Below, in pieces: positions 1 to 8,293 of a DNA stretch of 19,121 nucleotides (positions are counted from its first letter, which is position 1; the number at the start of each line of letters is the position of its first letter). The stretch spans positions 1 to 19,121 of the forward strand of contig JAFMQP010000019.1 in the NCBI GenBank assembly GCA_017354575.1, written 5' to 3'. The translations under genes and the position numbers were made by a program. The notes under the pieces are model-generated. The model worked only from the letters and a program-made list of their open reading frames with translations. It searched no databases and was not told the DNA's origin. The DNA is from Acidothermales bacterium (GTDB lineage Bacteria; Actinomycetota; Actinomycetes; Streptosporangiales; WHST01).

Positions 1-3000
1 GCCCAGCGCCGCGTCGTCGAGCACGCGGGTGGGCCGTTGCTGGTACGGGCAGGTCCGGGCACGGGCAAGACCACCACGCTCGTCGAGGCCGTCGTCGACC
101 GCATCGCCAACCGCGGCCTGACGCCGGAGCAGGTGCTCGTGCTGACGTTCAGCCGCAAGGCCGCGGCCGAGCTGCGCGAGCGGATCACCGCGCGGCTCGA
201 CCGCACCACCGCCGAGCCGCTCGCGCTCACCTTCCACTCGTACGCGTACGCACTGGTGCGCAAGGCGGCGATCGGCAACGACGAGCCGCCGCCGCGGCTG
301 CTGTCCGGGCCGGAGCACCTGATGGAGATCCGCCGGCTGCTCGCGGGCGAGGTCGAAGACGGTGCCCGCGAGTGGCCCGACTCCCTGCGTCCCGCGTTGC
401 TCACGCGCGGGTTCGCCGAGGAGGTGCGCGACCTCGTGCTCCGGGTCACCGAGCGCGACTACGCCGCCGCCGACCTCGCCGACGTCGCCGCCGAGTACGC
501 GCGCGAGGAGTGGGCGGCGGTGGCGGCGTTCATGGAGCGGTACGCCGGGCGCTTCGACGTCGAGTGGTTCCGCGCGTTCGACTACGCCTCACTCGTCCGC
601 GAGGCCACGGCGCTGCTCGAGGACACCGACGAGAAGGGTGCCGGCGCGTACGAGCGCGCGCATCGTGCGGTCGTCTTCGTCGACGAGTACCAGGACACCG
701 ATCCCGCACAGGAGGGCCTGCTGCGCGCGCTCGCCGGCGAGGGCCGCGACCTCGTCGTCGTGGGCGACCCCGACCAGTCCGTCTACGGCTTCCGCGGCGC
801 CGACGTCGGCTGCATCGAACGGTTCCCCGAGGTGTTCCGCGCCGTCGACCGGCGGCCGGCGGACGTCGTCGACCTGCGCGTCTGCCGGCGCAACGGGGCC
901 GAGCTGCTCGCCGCGTCCCGGCGGGTGGCGGCGCGGCTGCCCGGCGGCCGGTCCGCGCACCGGCTGCTCGAACCGGGCGTCGACCAACCCGGCGGGGTCG
1001 AGGTCGACCTGCTCGCCAGCCGCGAGCAGGAGGCCGCGCACGTCGCCGACGTGCTGCGCCGCGCGCACCTGGTCGACGGCCTGCCGTGGGGGCGGATGGC
1101 CGTGCTCGTCCGGGCGGCCAACCTGCAGGCCGCGCCGCTGCACCGCGCGCTCACCGCGGGCGGCGTACCCGTCTCGGTCGCCGGCGACGAGGTGCCGCTC
1201 GTGCTCGAGCCCGCGGTCCGCCCGTTGCTGCTCGCGCTGCGCGCCACCCTCCGTCCCGACACCCTCGACGAGGAGACCGTCACCGAGCTGCTGTGCGGGC
1301 CGCTCGGCGGGGCGGACGCACTGGCGCTGCGCCGGTTGCGGCGCGCCCTGCGCGACGGCGAACGCGGGGCCCGCGGGACGCGCACCCCGGGCGAGCTGCT
1401 CGTCGCGGCCGTCACCGACGAGCGCGAGCTGCTGCTGGTACCGCAGCACGTGCGCCGTCCGGCCGAGCGGCTCGGCGCGCTGCTCGCCCGCGCCGGCAAG
1501 GCGGTCGGGAGCGGTTCGGTCGAGGACGCGCTCTGGGAGCTGTGGTCGGCCGCGGGCCTGGCGCAGCGGTGGCGCGACGCGAGCCTGCGCGGCGGGTTCC
1601 GCGGGCAGCAGGCCGACCGCGACCTCGACGCCGTCTGCGCGCTGTTCGACAGCGCGGCGCGGTACGCCGACCGCATGCCGGGCGGCAGCGTCGAGGGCTT
1701 CCTCGACGACATCACCGGGCAGGAGATCCCCGGCGACAGCCTCGCCGAGCAGTCGCCGCGCACCGACGCCGTCCGGCTGCTCACCGCGCACCGGTCCAAG
1801 GGCCTGGAGTGGGACCTCGTCGTGGTCGCGGGTGTGCAGGACGGCATCTGGCCCGACACCCGGCTGCGCGGCACGCTGCTCGGCGTCGAGGACTTCGTCG
1901 AAGTGGCGCAGGGCAACCGGCCGCTCGCGGTCTCCATCGCCGCGAAGCTGCTCGCGGAGGAACGCCGGCTGTTCTACGTCGCCGTCACCCGAGCCCGGCA
2001 GCGGCTCGTCGTCACCGCGGTCGTCGGCGGCGCCGAGGGCGACGAGCAGCCGTCCCGGTTCCTCGCCGACCTCGGGGTCGAGCCGCGCGAGCCAGCGGCG
2101 TCGGCGTACCGGTCCCTGACGCTGCCGGCGCTCGTGGCCCACCTGCGCGCGACGGTCACCGACCCGGCCGAGACGGAGGAACGCCGCCACGCCGCGGCCG
2201 GTCACCTGGCGAGGCTCGCCGCCAACGGCGTCCGCGGCGCCGACCCGGACGAGTGGTACGCCACGACGCAGGTGTCCGACGACCGGCCGCTGTTCGAGCC
2301 GGACGACCCCGTCACGCTGTCGCCGTCGCAGGTCGAGGGCTTCGACGCGTGCGCCCTGCGCTGGCTGCTCGAACGCGCCGTGGGCGCGCCGGACTCCGGC
2401 ACCGCGCAGAACGTCGGCAACGTCGTGCACGCGCTCGCGGCGTTGGTCGGCGAGGACGGGCACGCCGACCTCGACGACCTGGGCGCCCGGCTGTCGGAGG
2501 TGTTCGGCCGGCTCGACTTCGGCAGCCGCTGGTACGCGCGGCGGCGCGAGGACGACGCGACGGCGATGGTCGAGCGGTTCGCCGACTGGCACGAGCGCAA
2601 CCCGCGCGACCTCGTCGGCGTCGAGCGCGACTTCGACGTGACCACCGGTCGGGTGCGCCTCGCCGGCCGGGTCGACCGCGTCGAGCGCGACGACGACGGC
2701 CGGGCGTACGTCGTCGACCTCAAGACAGGGAGGTCGGCGCCGTCCGACGACACCGTCGCGCGGCACCCGCAGCTCGGCGTCTACCAGCTCGCCGCGCGGC
2801 TGGGCGCGTTCGCCGCACTGGGCGTGGACGAGCCTGGCGGCGCGGCGCTCGTCCAGCTGGGGTCGGGCAAGAAGGTGAAGGTGCAGGAGCAGCCGCCGCT
2901 GGGAGAGGACGGCGAGCCGGGCTGGGCCGACGAGCTCGTCCAGGGCGTGGCGTCGCGGATGTCGGCGGCCCGGTTCCTCGCCCGGGTCAACCCGCGCTGC

Positions 3001-3063
3001 GGCTCCTGCCGGGTGCGTTCGTCCTGCCCGCTGCAGGACGAGGGCGGCGAGGTGCGCCCGTGA
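1..3063 (+). CDS. adnA: AdnA-type helicase-nuclease subunit (5' end outside window)
   Basis: This is the first subunit of the actinobacterial AdnAB motor-nuclease, which unwinds and resects DNA double-strand ends. The frame is open to base 1, so the start lies upstream; 1020 residues are visible (residues here count from base 1). UvrD-type motifs appear in order: Walker A GPGTGKTT (18-25, Lys23), motif II DEYQD (Asp228-Glu229), motif III GDPDQSVYGFRGAD with Gln259, motif V TAHRSKGLEWD and motif VI RRLFYVAVTRARQRL. The C-terminal RecB-like nuclease has His810, GRVDR (Asp892) and VVDLKTG (Asp906, Lys908). Four cysteines, Cys784 plus Cys1000-X2-Cys1003-X5-Cys1009, match the Fe-S nuclease pattern of AddB-type enzymes. 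The length fits mycobacterial AdnA (about 1050 residues, from memory). The stop overlaps the adnB start, so the two are one operon. The assignment to AdnA rather than AdnB rests on gene order and the Fe-S cysteines. Confidence 0.92.
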   Translation, partial: AQRRVVEHAGGPLLVRAGPGTGKTTTLVEAVVDRIANRGLTPEQVLVLTFSRKAAAELRERITARLDRTTAEPLALTFHSYAYALVRKAAIGNDEPPPRLLSGPEHLMEIRRLLAGEVEDGAREWPDSLRPALLTRGFAEEVRDLVLRVTERDYAAADLADVAAEYAREEWAAVAAFMERYAGRFDVEWFRAFDYASLVREATALLEDTDEKGAGAYERAHRAVVFVDEYQDTDPAQEGLLRALAGEGRDLVVVGDPDQSVYGFRGADVGCIERFPEVFRAVDRRPADVVDLRVCRRNGAELLAASRRVAARLPGGRSAHRLLEPGVDQPGGVEVDLLASREQEAAHVADVLRRAHLVDGLPWGRMAVLVRAANLQAAPLHRALTAGGVPVSVAGDEVPLVLEPAVRPLLLALRATLRPDTLDEETVTELLCGPLGGADALALRRLRRALRDGERGARGTRTPGELLVAAVTDERELLLVPQHVRRPAERLGALLARAGKAVGSGSVEDALWELWSAAGLAQRWRDASLRGGFRGQQADRDLDAVCALFDSAARYADRMPGGSVEGFLDDITGQEIPGDSLAEQSPRTDAVRLLTAHRSKGLEWDLVVVAGVQDGIWPDTRLRGTLLGVEDFVEVAQGNRPLAVSIAAKLLAEERRLFYVAVTRARQRLVVTAVVGGAEGDEQPSRFLADLGVEPREPAASAYRSLTLPALVAHLRATVTDPAETEERRHAAAGHLARLAANGVRGADPDEWYATTQVSDDRPLFEPDDPVTLSPSQVEGFDACALRWLLERAVGAPDSGTAQNVGNVVHALAALVGEDGHADLDDLGARLSEVFGRLDFGSRWYARRREDDATAMVERFADWHERNPRDLVGVERDFDVTTGRVRLAGRVDRVERDDDGRAYVVDLKTGRSAPSDDTVARHPQLGVYQLAARLGAFAALGVDEPGGAALVQLGSGKKVKVQEQPPLGEDGEPGWADELVQGVASRMSAARFLARVNPRCGSCRVRSSCPLQDEGGEVRP

Positions 3064-6000
3064 GTGACGCCCACCCGTACCACCCGTCCCGCATCGCGCG
3101 GATGTGCGGCGCGCCGCCGCCGACGCCGGAGCAGGCGGCCGTCATCGGCGCGCCCGCCACACCGTGCGTCGTGGTCGCCGGCGCGGGTTCGGGCAAGAGC
3201 GAGACGATGGCGCGCCGCGTCGTCTGGCTCGTGGCCAACGGGCTGGCGCGGCCGGAGGAGGTGCTCGGCCTCACCTTCACCCGCAAGGCCGCGCGCGAGC
3301 TGGAGGTGAAGGTGCGCGGCTGGCTCGACCGGCTGCGCGCGCTGCCGGAGTTCGCGGGCGCGGCGGCTGCCGAGGAGCTGGCCGGCGATCCCGTCGTCGC
3401 CACGTACCACGCGTACGCCGGGCGCATCTACCGCATGCACGCGCTCCGCGACGGCGCCGAGCCCGGCGCGCGGCTGGTGACCCCTGCGGTGCAGTGGCAG
3501 CTCGCGCACTCCGTCGTCGCGCGCTACGACGGCCCGATGGACGCGGTCGAGTGGACGCCGGCCACCGTCACCGCGGCTGTGCTCGACCTCGCCGGCGAGA
3601 TGTCCGAGCACCTGGTCTCGCCGGGTGACGTCGTCGTCGAGGGGGAGCGGTGGGACGCCAGGGCGGCGGCAGCCGCACGTCCGCAGGCGTTCGTCACCCG
3701 GCTGCTGAAGAACCTGCGGGTGCGCGAGCAGCTGCTGCCGCTCGTGCGGCTCTACCGGCAGGCCAAGTCCGACGCCGGCCTGCTCGACTACGACGACCAG
3801 ATGGCGGCGGCCGCGCGGCTGGCGTCCCGGCATCCGGCCGTCGGGCGGCTGGAGCGCTCGCTGTTCCGCGCCGTGCTGCTGGACGAGTACCAGGACACCA
3901 GCCACAGCCAGCTCACACTGTTGCGCGCACTGTTCCCCGACGGCTTCCCCGTGATGGCGGTCGGCGACCCGGCGCAGTCCATCTACTCCTGGCGCGGCGC
4001 CACCGCGGGCAACCTGCGCCGCTTCCCCGCCGACTTCCCGTGCGCCGACGGCCGTCCCGCCGAACGCCGCGAGCTCACCTGGAGCTTCCGCAACTGCGAG
4101 CGCGTGCTCGACGTCGCGAACGAGGCAGTGCGGCCGCTCGCGACCGAGGACGTCACCACACGCCTGGTGCCCGCGCCGCACCTGGAAGAACCCGGCCGCG
4201 TGGAGTGTGCGCTCTTCGAGACGGTCGACGACGAGGCCGGCTGGGTCGCCGCGCGCGCGGCCGGCCTGCTCGACGACGGCGACTGCAGGCCACGCGACAT
4301 CGCCGTCCTCGTTCGTAAGCGCATGCAGATCAACCGGCTGCGTACCGCGCTGGAGGCACGCGACGTGCCGGTCGAGGTGGTCGGGCTCACCGGCCTGCTC
4401 ACCGTCCCCGCGGTCGCCGACGTCGCGTCGACGCTGCGGGTGCTGTACGAGCCGACGGCGAACGCGTCGCTCATCCGGTTGCTCACCGGCCCGCGCTGGC
4501 GGGTCGCCGCCCGCGACCTCGTCGCGCTCGGCCGCCGGGCCCGGTACCTCGTCCGCGCGCACCGCGACCGCGACGAACCGCCCGACCCGTTCGCGAACGC
4601 GATGCTGTCCGAGCTCGACACGGGCAGCCTCGCGGACGCGCTCGACGACCTCGGTCCGCGCGGCGCGTACTCGGAGCGCGGACACGCCAGGTTCCGCGAG
4701 CTCGCCGCGGAACTCGCGACGCTGCGGCAGCGCACACACCTGCCGCTGCCCGAGCTGGTGGCCGAGGTCGAGGAGGCGCTGCGCCTCGACATCGAGGTGG
4801 CGGCGCGCCCCGGCGCCGACCCGCTCGTCGCCCGCGCCGAGCTGGACGCGTTCGCCGAGGAGGCGGCGCGGTTCGCCCGCGACGACGAACGCCCGACGCT
4901 CGGCGCCTTCCTCGCGTACCTCGACGCCGCCGAGGAGCAGGAGGCCGGGCTCGAGGTGCCGCAGGCCCCCGACACCGACAGCGTCAAGATCATGACCGTC
5001 CACGCCGCGAAGGGCCTGGAGTGGCCGGTCGTCCTCGTGCCCGGCCTCGCGACCGGCAGCCGGACGTCGGTGTTCCCATCCCGCGCGCAGACGTCGTCCA
5101 GCTGGACCGACAACGCGCGGCTGCTGCCGTTCCCGCTGCGCGGCGACGCCCGCGACCTGCCCAGGCTCGACGGCGTCTCGAAGGACGACACCGCGCGCTA
5201 CGCCGAGGCGTGCAAGCGGCGGCAGGCGGCGGAGGAACGCCGGCTGTTCTACGTCGCCGTCACCCGCGCGCAGCGGCTGCTGTGCTGCACGGGTTTCCAC
5301 TGGGCCGACGGCGTCAACCCGCTCGGCCCTTCGGTGTTCCTCACCGAGGTCCGTGACGTGTGCGCCGCGGGCGCCGGAACGGTGCGCGAGTGGGTCGACG
5401 CCGTCGAGGGGGACAACCCGTTGCTCGCCGAGCCCCGCACGGCGAAGTGGCCGGTCGAGGCCGATCCGCGCCGCCGCGCCGAGGTGGCCGAGGGCGCGCG
5501 TCTCGTCCGTGCGGCGGGCGACGCCGGCGCGCTGGTCTCGTTCGGCACCGACACCGCCGACGAGTGGGCGGCCGACGTCGAGCTGCTGCTCGCGGAGCTG
5601 GCGGAGAGCCGCCGTACCCGCGACGTGCCGGTCGTCCTGCCCGACCGTCTCTCGGTGTCCGCGCTCGTCGCGCTGGCCCGCGACCCGGACGCGTTCGCGC
5701 TCGACCTGCGCCGGCCGGTGCCGCACCGCCCCGAGCCGCAGGCGCGCAGAGGCACCGCTTTCCACCGCTGGCTGGAGGCGCGGTGGGGCCAGCAGCGGTT
5801 GTTCGGCCCGGACGACGAGCCGGGCGCGGGCGACGAGGGCGCGGCGGACATCGAGCAGCTCGACCAGCTGCGCGAGCGGTTCGAGGCCAGCACGTGGGCC
5901 GACCGCACGCCGGTCGACGTCGAGGTGCCGTTCGAGACGGTCGTCGGCGGCGCCCTGGTCCGCGGCCGGATGGACGCGGTGTTCGCCGACCCCGACGGCG

Positions 6001-6224
6001 GGTACGAGGTCGTCGACTGGAAGACCGGCCATCCACCCCCGCCCGGCGAACAGGCCGCGACGGCCGTCCAGCTCGCGGCGTACCGCCTCGCCTGGTCCCG
6101 CCTGCACGGCGTCCCGCTGGAGAGCGTGCGGGCGGCGTTCCACTACGTCCGCACCGGCGAGACGATCCGCCCCGTCGACCTCCTCGACGCCGCCGGCCTC
6201 GCCGACCTCGTCAGCGCGGGGTGA
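3060..6224 (+). CDS. adnB: AdnB-type helicase-nuclease subunit
   Basis: This is the second AdnAB subunit, a 1054-residue SF1A helicase fused to a RecB-family nuclease. I chose the GTG at 3060 because it overlaps the adnA stop in a GTGA tetranucleotide, has GAGG about 7 nt upstream, and leaves the expected N-terminal segment before Walker A. An ATG at 3102 is the alternative. Motifs: Walker A GAGSGKS (41-47, Lys46), motif Ia LTFTRKAAREL, motif II DEYQD (Asp275-Glu276), motif III GDPAQSIYSWRGA, motif V TVHAAKGLEWPVV and motif VI RRLFYVAVTRAQRLL. Nuclease residues: His902, GRMDA (Asp972), VVDWKTG (Asp986, Lys988) and a QLAAY motif. Unlike AdnA there is no C-terminal Fe-S cysteine set. Overlap with the previous gene implies translational coupling and roughly equal subunit amounts, as a heterodimer needs. 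Its 3' end overlaps the convergent thioesterase gene. Confidence 0.93.
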   Translation: MSDAHPYHPSRIARMCGAPPPTPEQAAVIGAPATPCVVVAGAGSGKSETMARRVVWLVANGLARPEEVLGLTFTRKAARELEVKVRGWLDRLRALPEFAGAAAAEELAGDPVVATYHAYAGRIYRMHALRDGAEPGARLVTPAVQWQLAHSVVARYDGPMDAVEWTPATVTAAVLDLAGEMSEHLVSPGDVVVEGERWDARAAAAARPQAFVTRLLKNLRVREQLLPLVRLYRQAKSDAGLLDYDDQMAAAARLASRHPAVGRLERSLFRAVLLDEYQDTSHSQLTLLRALFPDGFPVMAVGDPAQSIYSWRGATAGNLRRFPADFPCADGRPAERRELTWSFRNCERVLDVANEAVRPLATEDVTTRLVPAPHLEEPGRVECALFETVDDEAGWVAARAAGLLDDGDCRPRDIAVLVRKRMQINRLRTALEARDVPVEVVGLTGLLTVPAVADVASTLRVLYEPTANASLIRLLTGPRWRVAARDLVALGRRARYLVRAHRDRDEPPDPFANAMLSELDTGSLADALDDLGPRGAYSERGHARFRELAAELATLRQRTHLPLPELVAEVEEALRLDIEVAARPGADPLVARAELDAFAEEAARFARDDERPTLGAFLAYLDAAEEQEAGLEVPQAPDTDSVKIMTVHAAKGLEWPVVLVPGLATGSRTSVFPSRAQTSSSWTDNARLLPFPLRGDARDLPRLDGVSKDDTARYAEACKRRQAAEERRLFYVAVTRAQRLLCCTGFHWADGVNPLGPSVFLTEVRDVCAAGAGTVREWVDAVEGDNPLLAEPRTAKWPVEADPRRRAEVAEGARLVRAAGDAGALVSFGTDTADEWAADVELLLAELAESRRTRDVPVVLPDRLSVSALVALARDPDAFALDLRRPVPHRPEPQARRGTAFHRWLEARWGQQRLFGPDDEPGAGDEGAADIEQLDQLRERFEASTWADRTPVDVEVPFETVVGGALVRGRMDAVFADPDGGYEVVDWKTGHPPPPGEQAATAVQLAAYRLAWSRLHGVPLESVRAAFHYVRTGETIRPVDLLDAAGLADLVSAG

Positions 6225-7008
6225 CGAAAAGGGGCTGGGCGACGGTGCCCAGCTCGCCGGTCTGGTCGGACAGGATGCCGAGGGTGGAGCCGACGCCGTC
6301 GGCGGCGAGCCTGGTGCGGGCGTCGAGCGCGACCCACTCGCCGTCCGGGTAGCGGTGCAGGGTCAGAGTCATCGCGGGCGGGACGAACAGCCAGGCGTCC
6401 AGGGGCAGCGCCGCGCCGACGCCGTTCACCGAGTCGGCGACGACGACCGCACGGTCGACGTCGCGCAGAGGCTCGCCGGCGACGAGGGGGAGCCGTACCC
6501 GGGTCCACACCTTCGCCTCGCCGTGCCCGAGGCGGACGCCGTCGGGCAGCCGCCACTCGATCGACTCGCCGTAGCCCCACTTCCCGAGCTCGGCGAAGAA
6601 ATGATGCGCCGGCACGTCCGGCACGGCAGCCGACCGCGAGGCGGCCGGCGCGGGGACGTCGGCTTCGGGACGCGCCGCGAGCTGCCACGCTCGGGCGAGG
6701 GCGATCTCCCGGCCGCCTGCCCGCATGGACGCCTCCAGCAGCCGGATCCGGCGGCCCGGACGGGCCACTCGCGCCTGCACCTCGACCCGTCCCCTCGGCA
6801 GCACGCCGAGGAACTCGACGGTGATCCGGCCGAGCCGCAGGCCGGGATGCGGGTCGACGGCGTCCATCACGTGCGCGAGCAGCGCGCTCGGTGGGCCGCC
6901 GTGCTGGGCGTCCGGGTCCCACGGGCTCTCCGTCGCCCCGGTCGCGTCGAACACGCCGTCGCCGCGCGGGAGGTAGTAGGCCTCGGGGAGTCCGGTGTCG
7001 AGCGGCAC
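6211..7008 (-). CDS. TesB-like acyl-CoA thioesterase family protein
   Basis: This 265-residue protein has the layout of actinobacterial double-hotdog TesB-like thioesterases, which hydrolyse acyl-CoA thioesters. The N-terminal hotdog contains HGGPPSALLAH (36-46), followed by the strand ITVEFLGVLPRGRVEV (62-77). The second half has ADSVNGVGAALPLDAW (191-206) and GEWVALDARTRL, typical of the C-terminal hotdog. No signal peptide or membrane segment is seen, so it should be cytosolic; the acyl substrate cannot be told. It is convergent with adnB, sharing 14 bp at the stops, and divergent from nudC. The GTG at 7008 is the start. TATCGT on the minus strand (7017-7022) lies 8 nt before it, suggesting a very short or absent leader. 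It occupies the place where, as I recall, M. tuberculosis has a membrane transporter (Rv3200c), so it is a lineage-specific insertion in this block. Confidence 0.83.
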   Translation of the reverse strand: MPLDTGLPEAYYLPRGDGVFDATGATESPWDPDAQHGGPPSALLAHVMDAVDPHPGLRLGRITVEFLGVLPRGRVEVQARVARPGRRIRLLEASMRAGGREIALARAWQLAARPEADVPAPAASRSAAVPDVPAHHFFAELGKWGYGESIEWRLPDGVRLGHGEAKVWTRVRLPLVAGEPLRDVDRAVVVADSVNGVGAALPLDAWLFVPPAMTLTLHRYPDGEWVALDARTRLAADGVGSTLGILSDQTGELGTVAQPLFVTPR

Positions 7009-7016
7009 AGCCGGTC

Positions 7017-7044
7017 ACGATACTTCGCGGCCGCGCCGTAAGGT
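7017..7044. promoter_or_regulatory. Divergent -10 elements of thioesterase and nudC
   Basis: Only 43 bp separate the two GTG starts. On the minus strand TATCGT (7017-7022) is 8 nt from the thioesterase start. On the plus strand TAAGGT (7039-7044) is 7 nt from the nudC GTG. Both fit the actinobacterial TANNNT -10 element, and the spacing places transcription starts at or next to the start codons, as in leaderless mRNAs. No convincing -35 hexamers are seen. The two promoters would overlap physically. Confidence 0.5.
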
Positions 7045-7051
7045 CGGTCCC

Positions 7052-7945
7052 GTGAGTGAAACCTCCCCCGATCTCCCGTTGTCACGGTCCACCGTCGACC
7101 GAGGCGGCTACCTGCGCCAGGATCCCGCCGCGGTCGACGCCGCGTGGGCGGGGGCGCACACCCGCGTAGTCCGCGTCGACGACGGCCGGACGTGGGTGGA
7201 CGCGACGGGTGAGGCGCTCGTCCTCGTCACGACGGACGACAGCCCGGACGGCGAGCGCTACTACCTGGGCCACGACAACGGCACGCAGTACTTCGCCGTA
7301 CGCGCGCCGCTCGGCGACCCGCCCGCGGGCGCGCAGGTGGCCGGGCTCCGCGAGATCGGCGGCGGACTCGGGCCGCGCGACACCGGCCTCGCCGTGCACG
7401 CGATCGCGCTGGAGCGGTGGCACGCCAGCCACCAGCACTGCCCGCGCTGCGGCGCGCGCACCGTCGTCACCCACGGCGGTGCCGAGCGCGACTGCCCCGT
7501 CGACGGCAGCAGTCACTTCCCTCGGGTCGACCCGGCGGTCATCATGCTGGTGTACGACAACCACGACCGGTGCGTGCTCGGCCACCAGATGGCATGGCCC
7601 AAGGGCCGGTTCTCCGTCCTCGCCGGCTTCGTCGAGCCGGGGGAGTCGCTCGAACGCGCGGTCGCGCGCGAGGTCGTCGAGGAGGTCAACCTGGAGGTCG
7701 GCGACATCCGCTACTTCGGCAGCCAGCCGTGGCCGTTCCCGTCCAGCCTGATGCTCGGGTTCACGGCGCGGGTGACCGGCGGCGAGCTGAAGGCGGACGA
7801 GCAGGAGATCGCCGAGGCGCGCTGGTTCAGCCGTACCGAGCTGGCCGAGGCGGTCGCCGGCGGCGAGGTGCTACCGCCGACGCCGTTCTCCATCGCCTAC
7901 CGGCTGATCGAGAACTGGTACGGCGGGCCGCTGCCGACGAGCTGA
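7052..7945 (+). CDS. nudC: NAD(H) pyrophosphatase, NudC-type Nudix hydrolase
   Basis: NudC cleaves NAD(H) to NMN(H) and AMP and in several bacteria also removes the 5' NAD cap of RNA. The 297-residue product has the expected order: an N-terminal domain, a zinc-ribbon region (Cys130, Cys133, Cys148), the Nudix box starting at Gly192 with Glu198, Arg206-Glu207 and Glu210-Glu211, and the family signature SQPWPFPSS (224-232). Two oddities appear. The position of the fourth zinc cysteine is Asp151 (C-P-V-D), and the small Gly of the Nudix EExGU is Asn213. I believe the first is common in actinobacterial NudC. The GTG at 7052 is preferred over upstream in-frame codons because TAAGGT lies 7 nt before it. 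It converges with mrx1, with 5 bp between the stops. Confidence 0.93.
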   Translation: MSETSPDLPLSRSTVDRGGYLRQDPAAVDAAWAGAHTRVVRVDDGRTWVDATGEALVLVTTDDSPDGERYYLGHDNGTQYFAVRAPLGDPPAGAQVAGLREIGGGLGPRDTGLAVHAIALERWHASHQHCPRCGARTVVTHGGAERDCPVDGSSHFPRVDPAVIMLVYDNHDRCVLGHQMAWPKGRFSVLAGFVEPGESLERAVAREVVEEVNLEVGDIRYFGSQPWPFPSSLMLGFTARVTGGELKADEQEIAEARWFSRTELAEAVAGGEVLPPTPFSIAYRLIENWYGGPLPTS

Positions 7946-7950
7946 CGGCG

Positions 7951-8202
7951 TCACGACCGGGCGGAGGCGAGCTGCTCCTTCACCTGAGCCAGTGACGGGT
8001 TGGTGAGCGCGGTGCCGTCCGGGAAGAGCAGCGTGGGTACGGTCTGGTTGCCGCCGTTCACGCTCATCACGAACTCGGCGGAGTCCGGGTCCTGTTCGAT
8101 GTCGACCTCGCCGAACTCGATGCCCTCGCGGTCGAGCTGACCCTTGAGCCGCCGGCAGTAACCGCACCACGGGGTCGTGTACATCGTCAGCTGGTCGGAC
8201 AT
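7951..8202 (-). CDS. mrx1: Mycoredoxin-1-like glutaredoxin
   Basis: This 83-residue thioredoxin-fold protein has the redox motif CGYC at residues 13-16 after MYTTPW, the cis-Pro loop TVPTLLF and a C-terminal helix. Mycoredoxins use mycothiol to reduce mixed disulfides and are the actinobacterial counterpart of glutaredoxin. The size and CGYC motif match mycoredoxin-1 (Rv3198A, about 84 residues, from memory), which is also next to uvrD2. The ATG at 8202 gives the standard N-terminus, and GGGAG lies about 9-10 nt upstream on the minus strand. It is divergent from uvrD2 (91 bp between starts) and converges with nudC. The mycothiol partner is inferred from family and lineage, not seen in the sequence. 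Confidence 0.87.
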   Translation of the reverse strand: MSDQLTMYTTPWCGYCRRLKGQLDREGIEFGEVDIEQDPDSAEFVMSVNGGNQTVPTLLFPDGTALTNPSLAQVKEQLASARS

Positions 8203-8293
8203 CGAGATCGTGCTCCCATCGCCGCTGTTGTCCGTTGTCAGCTAGTGGAACGCGCGAGGCGCCCCGATCCTTCCCTCTGCCACGATGGGAGGC

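Noticed and set aside
372..3059. Upstream in-frame extension of adnB (frame open from 372)
   Set aside because: It overlaps adnA in another frame and is almost all Arg/Pro/Ala, a high-GC shadow. The coupled GTG at 3060 explains the gene.
2781..6143. 1120-codon minus-strand frame opposite adnA/adnB
   Set aside because: No domains, shadow composition, and fully antisense to genes with intact helicase and nuclease motifs.
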